Source: Archangium sp.
GTDB lineage: Bacteria > Myxococcota > Myxococcia > Myxococcales > Myxococcaceae
Direction: 5' to 3'
Assembly: GCA_016793525.1 (NCBI GenBank)
Contig: JAEUJT010000206.1
Coordinates: 1-7,944 of the forward strand
DNA: 7,944 nucleotides
The notes under the pieces were generated by a model. It had not been told where the DNA came from and made no database searches. It worked only from the letters and a program-made list of their open reading frames with translations. Both the position numbers and the translations under genes were made by a program. Each line of letters begins with the position of its first letter. Position 1 is the stretch's first letter. Shown piece after piece: positions 1 through 6,958 of the stretch.

Positions 1-1
1 G

Positions 2-319
2 CTGACCATCGACTGGCGACTCGAAACGGCACGCTGGCTCTTCCGCCTCGGTGCCGGCGCGCGCATCGGTCTCGGTCGCCTTGTCGGACAACCAACCGGA
101 GAACGCGTCGGCGGCTCCGTACAAGGCGTGCTCTGGGGCCCCTTCGCGAGCAGCAGCATCGAGTGGCGTGTACTCGGCTGGCTTGGACTTGCCCTCGGAG
201 GAGAGCTCGGGCTCTGGGCTCCCCGCCTCGAAGGCCTCGTGTTCGACGAACAACCCGTTCACCTCGCCGGGCCGTTCGGCGCGCTCTGGCTCTCCGTCAC
301 ATTTCACGGGTGGCCATAA
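2..319 (+). CDS. C-terminal part of a probable outer-membrane beta-barrel protein (5' end outside window)
   Basis: The frame is open from the left edge and ends in TAA at 317-319, giving the last 105 residues of a protein whose start lies upstream. The fragment alternates polar and hydrophobic residues, with many Gly, Trp and Leu (for example LGLALGGELGLW), and it ends in short strand-like segments separated by turns, closing with ALWLSVTFHGWP. This pattern is typical of the last strands of an outer-membrane beta-barrel or of surface beta-proteins common in myxobacteria, but I recognise no named family. The stop codon abuts the ATG of the next gene (TAA|ATG), which suggests co-transcription and translational coupling with the di-heme lipoprotein gene. 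The reading frame is well supported. The barrel assignment is inference from composition only. Confidence 0.7.
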   Translation: MTIDWRLETARWLFRLGAGARIGLGRLVGQPTGERVGGSVQGVLWGPFASSSIEWRVLGWLGLALGGELGLWAPRLEGLVFDEQPVHLAGPFGALWLSVTFHGWP

Positions 320-1942
320 ATGTTCGCCCGGGTCGCGATACTCGCGCTCTTCGTGAGCTGCGCTCCGAGCTCACTCGGCGGCGGCTCCGGCTACGTGCTC
401 GGTCCGACGAGCTCCGTCGCGCAGCAGCGCTGTGTCGATCAACAACGCACGCGAATCTCAGCGCAGCTCACCCCGCTCTTCACCGCCAGCGACAGAGCGC
501 CCGGGGCGGTCGTCGAGACGCGCGCTGACGGAGTCTTCATCACCACCATCGCCGGCCGTGTTCGCACCGCGCACGAGGGCGGAACCACTTTCGCCGCGTA
601 CCCCTCGCTGTACTTCGAGAACCGGAGCTACCAGGTCACCATCACCGATTCGGTCGCCACCGGCGGAGGGCAGCTCGTCGTGCAGGTCGACACCGCGGGT
701 GACGTCAGCACCTTCGGCACCACGTCCCAGCTGCGCGCGTGGAAGGTGTACGGCACCGCTGGCAATACCAACGCCTATTCGTTCCATTTCAACACCGGCA
801 TGGACCAGGTGACGCTGCGGCAGCTCACCAAAACCATCTCGCGAAACGATCGGCTCGCGCGGCCGCTCTCGGTGGGCGACGTGATGGAATTCGAGCTGCA
901 CTTCTACTTGTCGGGCACCGACGCGAGAGACCCGAACCCCATCGGCACCGGTGGCAACTCGGTCTACTACTCCGACACCTTCCGCTACCGCGTCGGCCGT
1001 GGAGGGCTCACTCCCGAAAACTTCGACGACTTTCTGCTGACTGGACCGCCAGCCAGCGCGCTCCTCGGCGGAGGTACGTCGGTTCCGTATGTCGCCACGT
1101 CCGAGGGCGCCCCAATCGAGCCGCAGCACGCGTTTTCCCAGCTCGCGCTCAACGTGCAGCCGCCGCGGCATCAACACTATCTCGAGGGTCGCCAGAACTT
1201 CCACTCGGCCACGTCGAACTGCGTGAGCTGTCACCTCCGCAACGGGCGAAGCACCTTTCCACTCCGCACCACGCGTACGGGAAATCCACTCGTCGGCTTG
1301 GGGCTGCTCGAGGCCGTCGACGAATCCGTGCTCCTCGCCGGCGCCGATGAAGACGATTGCGACGGCGATGGAATCTCCGGGCGTGTGCGAGTGGTCGGCC
1401 AGCGCGTCGGCCGCTTCGGGTGGAAAGCGAGTTGGCCGTCGCTGGCTGATGCGGTCGCGAACCAACCCGAGGCTCCCGCGTTCGATGAGCGCCTCGTCAC
1501 CTACGTGCGCATGCTCGGCATCACGCCGCAGCGGGACTCGTCGTCGCCGACAGTCCAACTCGGAGCGCAGCGCTTCGCCGACATCGGGTGCGCCCGGTGC
1601 CACACGCCAGCGCTGTCGTCCGGCCCAAATCACCCCGCGGTGGAGCTGCGCGATCAACCCATTCGTCCGTACTCCGACCTGCTGTTGCACGATCTGGGAG
1701 CCGCCCTCGCTGACGACTCCGGGGCCGATGACGCCGCCGAGTGGCGTACCGCGCCGCTGTGGGGCCTGGGGCTGACGCAGGCCGTCTCGGGCGAAGTGCA
1801 CCTGCTGCACGATGGGCGGGCCAGCTCAGTGCTCGAGGCGATTCAGCTGCACGGCGGAGAAGCGGAGTCGTCGCGCGTGGCCTTCGACGCCCTCGAGCCG
1901 GCCGATCGCGACGCGGTGCTGACGTTCCTGCAGAGCCTCTAG
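320..1942 (+). CDS. Di-heme oxidoreductase-like lipoprotein, DUF1111/DHOR family, shortened paralogue
   Basis: This 540-aa protein begins with a short hydrophobic signal ending in a lipobox-like FVSC, with Cys14 as the predicted lipid anchor, so it should be exported and membrane-anchored. It has two c-type heme sites, CVSCH at 301-305 and CARCH at 424-428. It also carries the hallmark DUF1111 (COG3488, 'thiol oxidoreductase') motifs: LVGLGLLEAVDE from 324, D-x-D-G-x-SGR, FGWKA at 366-370, SDLLLHDLG, EWRTAPLWGLG and LLHDGRA. Residues about 50-275 form a separate N-terminal region shared with the downstream paralogue. Compared with that paralogue it lacks three blocks of about 26, 61 and 18 residues around the first heme and before the second, which accounts for nearly all of the 106-aa length difference. 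The ATG directly follows the upstream stop, with a weak purine-rich GGGTGG at 308-313. Substrate and electron partner are unknown. Heme attachment is predicted from motifs only. Confidence 0.88.
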   Translation: MFARVAILALFVSCAPSSLGGGSGYVLGPTSSVAQQRCVDQQRTRISAQLTPLFTASDRAPGAVVETRADGVFITTIAGRVRTAHEGGTTFAAYPSLYFENRSYQVTITDSVATGGGQLVVQVDTAGDVSTFGTTSQLRAWKVYGTAGNTNAYSFHFNTGMDQVTLRQLTKTISRNDRLARPLSVGDVMEFELHFYLSGTDARDPNPIGTGGNSVYYSDTFRYRVGRGGLTPENFDDFLLTGPPASALLGGGTSVPYVATSEGAPIEPQHAFSQLALNVQPPRHQHYLEGRQNFHSATSNCVSCHLRNGRSTFPLRTTRTGNPLVGLGLLEAVDESVLLAGADEDDCDGDGISGRVRVVGQRVGRFGWKASWPSLADAVANQPEAPAFDERLVTYVRMLGITPQRDSSSPTVQLGAQRFADIGCARCHTPALSSGPNHPAVELRDQPIRPYSDLLLHDLGAALADDSGADDAAEWRTAPLWGLGLTQAVSGEVHLLHDGRASSVLEAIQLHGGEAESSRVAFDALEPADRDAVLTFLQSL

Positions 1943-2019
1943 GCCGACGATGTAGGCGCGCAACACACCCGCCTGCCATTTTCGCTGAACCGAAATCGGT
2001 CGCTGGGTCTCTTCGGCGC

Positions 2020-3960
2020 ATGCTCTTCGGCAAGAAACCGGTGCTGATCGCGACGCTCCTGCTCACGGGGTGCGCGGCGAACGTGGGCGTGGGCGACGGC
2101 GAAGACGACGCCACAACCGAGCCGTTTTCGTGCATGGCGCCCAAGCGGCCCGACGTCGTTCCGCTCTTCACCGAAGCGACGCCTGCCCCCATCGTTGTGA
2201 CCCGCGCTGACGGCGTCATCGTGACCACCGCGGCTGGGCGCGTTCGACCTCGCCATGAGCGCGAAGACCGCTTCATGCACTTCGAGTCGCACTACTTCGA
2301 GCACCGCAGCTACGCCTTCACCATCGAAGACTCCGTCGCCGCGGGAAAGTCGGAGATCAAGATCTCCTATTTCCCCATCGCTGATCCCTCCGCGAATGGC
2401 CCGACGACGAACTTCCGCGCGTGGAAAGTGTACGGCTCCGCGGGGAACGGGCCGCAGTACTACACGTTCGCCGACAACGGCGTGTTGACCCAGATCGCCC
2501 CGAAGCACCTGGTGAAGACCATCACCACCAACTCCCGGGAGCGCCGGCCTCTGCGTGCGGGTGACATCTTCGAGTTCGAGTTCGGCATCTTCATCATGGG
2601 CTTCAACAACGCCGACCCCGCCACCATCGGCGCAGGCGCCAAGTCGTACTACTCCGACACCTTTCGCTACCAAGTCGGCGTGGGCGGGCTCACCCCGGAG
2701 ACCTTCGACGACACCGGCCTGCTCGGCCCAACCCTGGCCAGCGCACGTTTGGGTGGAGACACCACCGTGCCGCACATCGCCTGGGCCGACGGAGAGCCCA
2801 TTGCGCCCGAGCTCGCTTTCTCGCAAATGGCGCTCAACATTCAGTCGCCGCACCAGCAGCGCTGGCTCGAGGGCCGGCGCCTGTTCCACACCGAGTTCGA
2901 CAGTGGAAAACACACTGATCGCGACAACCCCGCGTTCACCGAGCAGGCCGGCAAGTTGGGGCCGTCGTTCAACGTACAGAGCTGCGCGGCGTGCCACATC
3001 AACAACGGCCGCGGCGTGCTCCCCGCGGTGGGCCAGCCGGTGAAGACGCTCGCGCTCAAGCTCTACGACGACAGCGCGCTGGGGAATCAGCTGCAGCCGC
3101 AAGAGGCGACGCTCCGCATCGCGCGCTACGAGACACACGACGTGACGCTCGGTGATGGAACCATGGTGACGCTGAAGAAGCCGATCTTCGAGACTGGCAT
3201 GACGCTGAAGAGCTCTCCGCGCATTCCCCGTCAGCTCGTCGGCATGGGCCTGCTCGAGGCCATCGACGAAGCGACGATCTTCGCCGCCGCCGACCCGAAC
3301 GATTGTGATCGCAACGGCATCTCTGGCCGCCCGCAGCTCGTGGCGGATCCACAGACGGGGCAACCGCGGCTCGGTCGCTTCGGGTGGAAAGCGGAGAAGG
3401 TCTCGGTGCGGCACCAGGTCGCCGACGCGCTTGAGGCCGACCTCGGCGTCACCACCTCGATCTTCCCCCACGGCGCGACGCCCGAGCTGAGCGACGACGA
3501 CCTCGATCGCCTCACCACGTACATGCAACTGCTCGGCGTGTTGCCGCAGCGCGACGCGACGTCGGCCACGGTTCGCCGCGGTGCCGAGCTCTTCTCGGCG
3601 ATCGGCTGCGCGTCGTGCCACCTCCCCAGCACCAATACCGGCGCGTCGCACCCGAACCAGGAGCTGCGCGGGCAGACGATTCGGCCGTTCACCGACCTCC
3701 TGCTGCACGACTTGGGGCCCGACCTCGCTGACGACTCCGGGCGAGAAGAAGCGAGCGAGTGGCGAACGGCTCCGCTCTGGGGCGTTGGGTATACGCGTCA
3801 GGTCGCGGGCGCGGTGCACTTGCTTCACGACGGCCGCGCAGGTTCGGTGCTCGAGGCGGTGCTCTGGCATGGGGGTGAGGCGAAGCGCCCGCGCGATGCA
3901 GTCGCCGCACTTCCACCTGACGATCGCGCCGCCCTCCTGGCCTTCGTGGAGAGCCTGTGA
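2020..3960 (+). CDS. Di-heme oxidoreductase lipoprotein, DUF1111/DHOR family, full-length paralogue
   Basis: I place the start at the ATG at 2020, giving 646 aa, because it opens a classical lipoprotein signal: positively charged GKK, a hydrophobic core, and lipobox LTGC with Cys18. The frame is open back to a GTG at 1741, but that extension overlaps the previous gene and would bury the signal peptide. Heme-binding motifs are CAACH at 322-326 and CASCH at 530-534. DUF1111 signatures include LGPSFNVQSC before the first heme, LVGMGLLEAIDE from 406, the D-x-N-G-x-SGR segment, FGWKA at 454-458, the TSIFP block, TDLLLHDLG, EWRTAPLWGVG and LLHDGRA. Residues about 47-270 hold an N-terminal region shared with the upstream paralogue. 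The two genes are clearly a tandem duplication that has diverged. A 77-bp gap separates them; I see no clear ribosome site or terminator there. The stop overlaps the next start by four bases (GTGA). The likely role is envelope electron transfer or oxidation, with unknown substrate. Confidence 0.9.
   Translation: MLFGKKPVLIATLLLTGCAANVGVGDGEDDATTEPFSCMAPKRPDVVPLFTEATPAPIVVTRADGVIVTTAAGRVRPRHEREDRFMHFESHYFEHRSYAFTIEDSVAAGKSEIKISYFPIADPSANGPTTNFRAWKVYGSAGNGPQYYTFADNGVLTQIAPKHLVKTITTNSRERRPLRAGDIFEFEFGIFIMGFNNADPATIGAGAKSYYSDTFRYQVGVGGLTPETFDDTGLLGPTLASARLGGDTTVPHIAWADGEPIAPELAFSQMALNIQSPHQQRWLEGRRLFHTEFDSGKHTDRDNPAFTEQAGKLGPSFNVQSCAACHINNGRGVLPAVGQPVKTLALKLYDDSALGNQLQPQEATLRIARYETHDVTLGDGTMVTLKKPIFETGMTLKSSPRIPRQLVGMGLLEAIDEATIFAAADPNDCDRNGISGRPQLVADPQTGQPRLGRFGWKAEKVSVRHQVADALEADLGVTTSIFPHGATPELSDDDLDRLTTYMQLLGVLPQRDATSATVRRGAELFSAIGCASCHLPSTNTGASHPNQELRGQTIRPFTDLLLHDLGPDLADDSGREEASEWRTAPLWGVGYTRQVAGAVHLLHDGRAGSVLEAVLWHGGEAKRPRDAVAALPPDDRAALLAFVESL
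3948..3951 (+). promoter_or_regulatory. Ribosome binding site for the GH-A lipoprotein gene
   Basis: GGAG lies inside the last codons of the preceding gene, five bases before the GTG at 3957. It supports the GTG start in the GTGA overlap over any later Met. No ATG lies near enough to give a signal peptide. Confidence 0.6.
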
Positions 3961-5057
3961 CGTGTCGCCTCGTCGCCCTCTTCGGGTTGATGATCATCGG
4001 GTGCACTGGAGGACAGCCGCTCGATCCCGACGATGCACCTGACGCGGCGGTCGACGAGGTCCCCGACGGAGGCGGCTCCGTTCCCGACGACACGGACGCC
4101 GGCGCCCCCACCCGTGACGGAGGCCTCGCCGTCATTCGCATCGACGGCCGAAAGCTCCTCATCGACGACGCGCCGTTCGAGATTCGCGCCGTGGCCTGGA
4201 ACCCAGTTCGCCGCGGAGGCTCACACCCCGGAGGCCTCGACTTCACCGGCACCGTCGAGCGCGACGCGCAGCTGATGCACGAAGCCGGGTTCAACGCCGT
4301 GCGCACCTACGTCGCGTTGACCGATCGCACGGTGCTCGACGCGCTGCACCGCCACGGGCTGTGGGTCATCAACAGCGTGTACGCCTGGGGTGGAGACCCC
4401 GCCACCGCCGTCGTCGCCCCCGTGCGCGCCGTGGCGAACCACCCCGCGATGCTCGCGTGGGCCGTGGGCAACGAGTGGAACTACAACGGCCTGTACGTCG
4501 GGCTCTCAGCCACCGCCTCGAGAGATCGATTGAACGAGGTGATGCGCCTCATTCGCACCGTCGATACGCGGCTGCCCATCGTCAACGTGTACGGAGAGGT
4601 GCCGTCGGCTGACGTCGTGAACGCCATGCCACTCACCGACATTTGGGCGCTCAACGTGTACCGCGGGCTCTCGTTCGGGAACCTCTTCTCCACCTTCGCG
4701 CAGCGCAGCACCAAGCCCATGATGCTCGGCGAATATGGCGCCGACGCGTGGAACGCGCTGCTCCCGGCCGAGGACCAGGCCTCGCAAGCGATGGCCACCG
4801 AGGCACTCACCCGCGAGATCCACACGAATTGGTCGGGCTCGGGCGGCGTTGCCATCGGCGGCGCGATCTTCGAGTGGTGCGACGAGTGGTGGAAAGACGG
4901 CGCAGGCCGAGCCGATCAGCACGACGTGGGAGGCATCGCTCCCGGTGGCGGGCCCTACCCCGATCGCACCTTCAACGAAGAGTGGTGGGGCCTGGTCGAT
5001 ATCGACCGCACCCCTCGCGCCGCGCTGGCCGCCGCTCGCCGAGGGTGGGGGCTGTGA
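3957..5057 (+). CDS. Secreted clan GH-A glycoside hydrolase lipoprotein (GH2/GH5/GH72-like TIM barrel)
   Basis: This 366-aa protein starts at GTG within a four-base overlap. It has a signal peptide ending in IIGC (Cys16), then an Asp/Gly/Pro-rich linker to about residue 55 that would hold the domain away from the membrane. The TIM barrel opens with IRIDGRKLLIDDAPFEIRAV (60-79), typical of GH2 and GH72-type barrels. Next come ERDAQLMHEAGFNAVRTYVA, then GNEWN with Glu173 as likely acid/base preceded by Asn172, then DIWALNVYRG, and LGEYGADAWN with Glu259 as likely nucleophile. Later motifs are FEWCDEWWKD (305-314) and FNEEWWGLVDIDR from 339. Both catalytic Glu are present, and their 86-residue spacing fits clan GH-A, so it is probably active on a beta-linked glycan. 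Some segments recall fungal GH72 beta-1,3-glucanosyltransferases, but the exact family cannot be fixed by eye. Its partner downstream is the TOS1-like gene, again by GTGA overlap. Confidence 0.85.
   Translation: MTCRLVALFGLMIIGCTGGQPLDPDDAPDAAVDEVPDGGGSVPDDTDAGAPTRDGGLAVIRIDGRKLLIDDAPFEIRAVAWNPVRRGGSHPGGLDFTGTVERDAQLMHEAGFNAVRTYVALTDRTVLDALHRHGLWVINSVYAWGGDPATAVVAPVRAVANHPAMLAWAVGNEWNYNGLYVGLSATASRDRLNEVMRLIRTVDTRLPIVNVYGEVPSADVVNAMPLTDIWALNVYRGLSFGNLFSTFAQRSTKPMMLGEYGADAWNALLPAEDQASQAMATEALTREIHTNWSGSGGVAIGGAIFEWCDEWWKDGAGRADQHDVGGIAPGGGPYPDRTFNEEWWGLVDIDRTPRAALAAARRGWGL
5041..5045 (+). promoter_or_regulatory. Ribosome binding site for the TOS1-like gene
   Basis: GAGGG, followed by a G-rich run to 5051, precedes the GTG at 5054 by eight bases. 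It decides the start in favour of this GTG, which opens a lipoprotein signal, over in-frame codons far upstream inside the previous gene. Confidence 0.55.
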
Positions 5058-6298
5058 CGCGCTGGGCGTTCCTCCTCGCGTGCCTGTCGTCAGCCTGCAG
5101 CTCTCCGCCGGGCACGAATGAGGCTGACGCGGCGGTCCAGGTCGACGCCACCGACGCCGGAGCAACGGAGCACGTCGAGGCAGACGCTGGCCCCTCGAAC
5201 GCACCGACCTTCGCTCCCGGAGAGCTCGACGCGCCCTCGAACGGCGGCACCCTCACCTTCCAGCTGATCGGCAAAGCGGGCACCTACCCCAGCCGTCGAG
5301 ACCCAGCGTCTGGACAGTGCGACGCGATTCACACCGCGGCCTGCTGCATGGCGACGCACGCGCTCTCCGACGACCAACTCTCGCCGTGGAACGAAGAGCT
5401 GATCTTCACCCTGCGCGGGCCCATGCGCGTGAAGCAGCTCGCGGCCTACCAACCCATCGGCGCTCGCTGGGAACGCGTGTCTCTCTGGGACGAGCGCGCG
5501 CCTCGCGCCTCCACCGGCGTTGGCTTCAACGGCAACCGCACCGAGACCGCCGGCTTCGCTGGCACCATCGGCAGCGAGTGCCTCGTCGACGTCAGCACCG
5601 CGACCCCGTTCCCCTGCGGCCCTGGGAGCTCGCCGTACTGCACGGGTACACACCGGTTCTGGGGCTGGTCTGGGGCGAAGCTGTTCGTGCTCCTGGCCTC
5701 GATGCCCCACATCGGCGCACCGCAGCTCGCTGGCAGCGCGTGCGGCCAAGGCACCACGGGCAACTGGTACGACGCGCCGTGGATTGGGCTGAGCCACGGA
5801 GAGCTCATTCGCGCCGGGGCCTTCGGCGGCTGCCACTGCTACGCGCAAGATCCCGCGAAGTGGTTCCTGGGCGACGGGTGTGGGCAGCTGAACGCCTTCG
5901 AGGTGGTGAACGACAACAACTCGTTTCGAAACCTCGACGTCTTCAGCACCAACTTCTTCGGCTACGCGGGGTACGTCGGCCAGGGCCCATGCGGGAGCCG
6001 CTGCAACGTCAGCACGTTGGATCCCGCGGTCGACCTCATCGACAAGAGCACCAGCCGCGAAGCCAGCGCCGGAGCCGTCGCCACGCCCGCCTCGACCCCG
6101 GGCGTCGCCTTCCGCCGACCGTCGAGCGGCGCTCGCTACTTCGTGATGCTCTTCGACCCGAGCTCCCGCACCGTGCAGCTCGCGGTCATTCACCCGCAGC
6201 GCGTACCGGATTCAATGGCAGCGCTGCTCCCCGCGCTCCCTTTCTCCGTCGACCAACTCACCGTCGACCAGCTGCGCGAGCTCCGGCTCCCGAGATAA
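5054..6298 (+). CDS. TOS1/YJL171C-like lipoprotein (DUF2403 + DUF2401), putative glucan-acting or glucan-binding protein
   Basis: This 414-aa protein starts at GTG in a GTGA overlap. It has a short signal peptide, probable lipid-anchored Cys15 (SSAC, a weaker lipobox) and an Asp/Ala/Gly linker to about residue 50. Residues 65-147 (TLTFQLIGKAGTYPS, NEELIFTLRGPMRVKQLAAY, WERVSLWD) match my memory of the N-terminal half of yeast TOS1-type wall proteins. Residues 157-380 fit DUF2401: GTHRFWGWSGAKLFVLLASMP (198-218), CHCY at 260-263, GCGQLNAFEVV from 275, and FRRPSSGARYFVMLFD (353-368). There are twelve cysteines besides Cys15, suggesting disulphides in an exported fold. Fungal members carry a GEFDIFEVL-like site resembling the GH16 ExDxxE triad. 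Here it reads Q278-L-N280-A-F-E283, so two acidic residues are amides and hydrolysis is doubtful. The position directly after a GH-A enzyme supports a polysaccharide role. Family placement is by recalled motifs, without a search. Confidence 0.75.
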   Translation: MTRWAFLLACLSSACSSPPGTNEADAAVQVDATDAGATEHVEADAGPSNAPTFAPGELDAPSNGGTLTFQLIGKAGTYPSRRDPASGQCDAIHTAACCMATHALSDDQLSPWNEELIFTLRGPMRVKQLAAYQPIGARWERVSLWDERAPRASTGVGFNGNRTETAGFAGTIGSECLVDVSTATPFPCGPGSSPYCTGTHRFWGWSGAKLFVLLASMPHIGAPQLAGSACGQGTTGNWYDAPWIGLSHGELIRAGAFGGCHCYAQDPAKWFLGDGCGQLNAFEVVNDNNSFRNLDVFSTNFFGYAGYVGQGPCGSRCNVSTLDPAVDLIDKSTSREASAGAVATPASTPGVAFRRPSSGARYFVMLFDPSSRTVQLAVIHPQRVPDSMAALLPALPFSVDQLTVDQLRELRLPR

Positions 6299-6300
6299 CC

Positions 6301-6314
6301 GCCTCAGGCGAGGC
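6301..6314. terminator. Small inverted repeat at the convergent gene junction
   Basis: GCCTC, a four-base AGGC spacer, and GAGGC form a 5-bp GC-only stem just after the TOS1-like stop. It overlaps the stop codon of the minus-strand gene. No T-tract follows on either strand, so this is a weak candidate for a bidirectional stop and may be chance in GC-rich DNA. Confidence 0.2.
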
Positions 6315-6864
6315 TGGCCTTCACCGCGTCGAGCTCAGCCACCAGGGCGTCGCCGAAGACGTGCTGAATCTCTCCGCGCGTCGTCTCGTACACCGTGGGC
6401 CCGGCGCCCTTGCACTGCAGGTCGTCGCGAATGTCGCTGCTGGGCCGCAACACGCCCTTGTCCCAGCACACGGGGAAGAGCCAGCACACCATGGGCTTGA
6501 TGTCGTGGTAGTCGCGCCCGGTCTGCAGGGCGAAGCTGTGAATGCCGCACCCGCGGTTCTTCCGGTTGAGGAAGACGCAGCTGCCTCCCACCACCTGGCT
6601 GCGCACGAACTTGCCCGTCGGGTATTCGGGGTCTTCGAACACCTGGTCGTGGAACCACTTCTCGACCGGGGCCTCGATGAACGGCTTCAGCTCGTCTTTC
6701 ATGGAGAGGATCTTGTCGCGCTCCCCCAGGTTCACGTCGCAGCCGTATTGGCAGCAGGAGTCGTGGCAAAAGGTGCACTGCATGCACTTGGCGAAGTACC
6801 GCAGGGTGAAGATGTCGGTGTCGACCTGCTTCAAGGCAGGCACGCTGGAGATCGGGAGCAACAT
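6304..6864 (-). CDS. Cysteine-cluster protein, YkgJ / zinc-iron-chelating domain family
   Basis: This gene reads from a minus-strand ATG (plus-strand cat at 6862-6864) to a TGA at 6304-6306, giving 186 aa. The first third has a dense cluster, [16 protein letters not shown] (Cys 27, 30, 33, 37, 38, 42). Further cysteines follow in GGSCVFL (96), RGCGIH (106), [11 protein letters not shown] (127 and 133) and LQC (151), eleven in all. The C-x-F-L ... C-x-I-H ... C-x-x-F-P pattern is that of YkgJ-type proteins, which are predicted to bind Zn or Fe-S, although biochemical roles are poorly known. No signal peptide is seen, so it is probably cytoplasmic. An in-frame GTG at 6873 would add three residues; neither start has a strong ribosome site, and the longer open frame upstream runs into typA. 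It is convergent with the lipoprotein operon (5-bp gap between stops) and divergent from typA, so it is likely its own transcription unit. Confidence 0.82.
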   Translation of the reverse strand: MLLPISSVPALKQVDTDIFTLRYFAKCMQCTFCHDSCCQYGCDVNLGERDKILSMKDELKPFIEAPVEKWFHDQVFEDPEYPTGKFVRSQVVGGSCVFLNRKNRGCGIHSFALQTGRDYHDIKPMVCWLFPVCWDKGVLRPSSDIRDDLQCKGAGPTVYETTRGEIQHVFGDALVAELDAVKASLA

Positions 6865-6910
6865 CGGCTGCACTTTCGTGGAGGGGACGGCGTGGTGAGT
6901 CAGGCTGTTC

Positions 6911-6943
6911 TTTCCGCGAGAAGGCGTGTACACGCCGCGCAAA

Positions 6944-6958
<15 letters not shown>
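6911..6958. repeat. 12-bp direct repeat pair TTTCCGCGAGAA around the typA start
   Basis: TTTCCGCGAGAA occurs exactly at 6911-6922 and 6947-6958, 36 bp apart. The first copy abuts the palindrome at 6923 and the second is codons 2-5 of typA. The spacing is a multiple of three, and both copies encode Phe-Pro-Arg-Glu in the typA frame. This could be a pair of regulator sites, a small duplication of the gene start, or chance. Confidence 0.5.
6923..6936. promoter_or_regulatory. Perfect 14-bp palindrome in the divergent intergenic region (possible operator)
   Basis: GGCGTGTACACGCC is identical to its reverse complement. It sits in the 79-bp gap between the minus-strand cysteine-cluster gene and typA, with its right edge seven bases from the typA ATG. 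Its position could let a dimeric regulator control both divergent genes or block typA initiation, and as RNA it could only form a tight hairpin. No matching known operator is recognised, and I could not identify convincing -35/-10 boxes in the gap. Confidence 0.4.

Noticed and set aside
458..1810. Long minus-strand open frame (450 codons) opposite the shorter di-heme gene
   Set aside because: Same reason: low-complexity antisense composition against a well-supported plus-strand gene.
1974..2000. Possible hairpin (TTTCG ... CGAAA) in the 77-bp gap between the di-heme genes
   Set aside because: The stem is only five base pairs with no T-tract, so neither a terminator nor an operator can be supported.
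1741..2019. N-terminal extension of the 646-aa di-heme protein back to a GTG at 1741
   Set aside because: It overlaps the coding end of the upstream paralogue in another frame, has arginine-rich shadow composition, and would bury a clear lipoprotein signal that starts at 2020.
1939..3870. Long minus-strand open frame (643 codons) opposite the di-heme gene
   Set aside because: It is an antisense shadow of a GC-biased gene, rich in Arg/Val/Glu with no recognisable motif; the plus strand encodes clear CxxCH and DUF1111 motifs.
320..3960. Assignment of the di-heme proteins as MauG/cytochrome c peroxidase
   Set aside because: Motifs after each heme (LLEA.DE, FGWKA, DLLLHDLG, WRTAPLWG) fit DUF1111 better; peroxidase activity would need a structure or assay.
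4643..5053. Extension of the TOS1-like frame upstream into the GH-A gene
   Set aside because: The stretch is an out-of-frame shadow. The GTG at 5054 has a good ribosome site, a GTGA overlap and a signal peptide.
4039..5137. Shared 14-bp string CTGACGCGGCGGTC at 4039-4052 and 5124-5137
   Set aside because: Both copies encode DAAV in similar Asp/Ala-rich linkers, so common linker composition explains them better than a repeat element.
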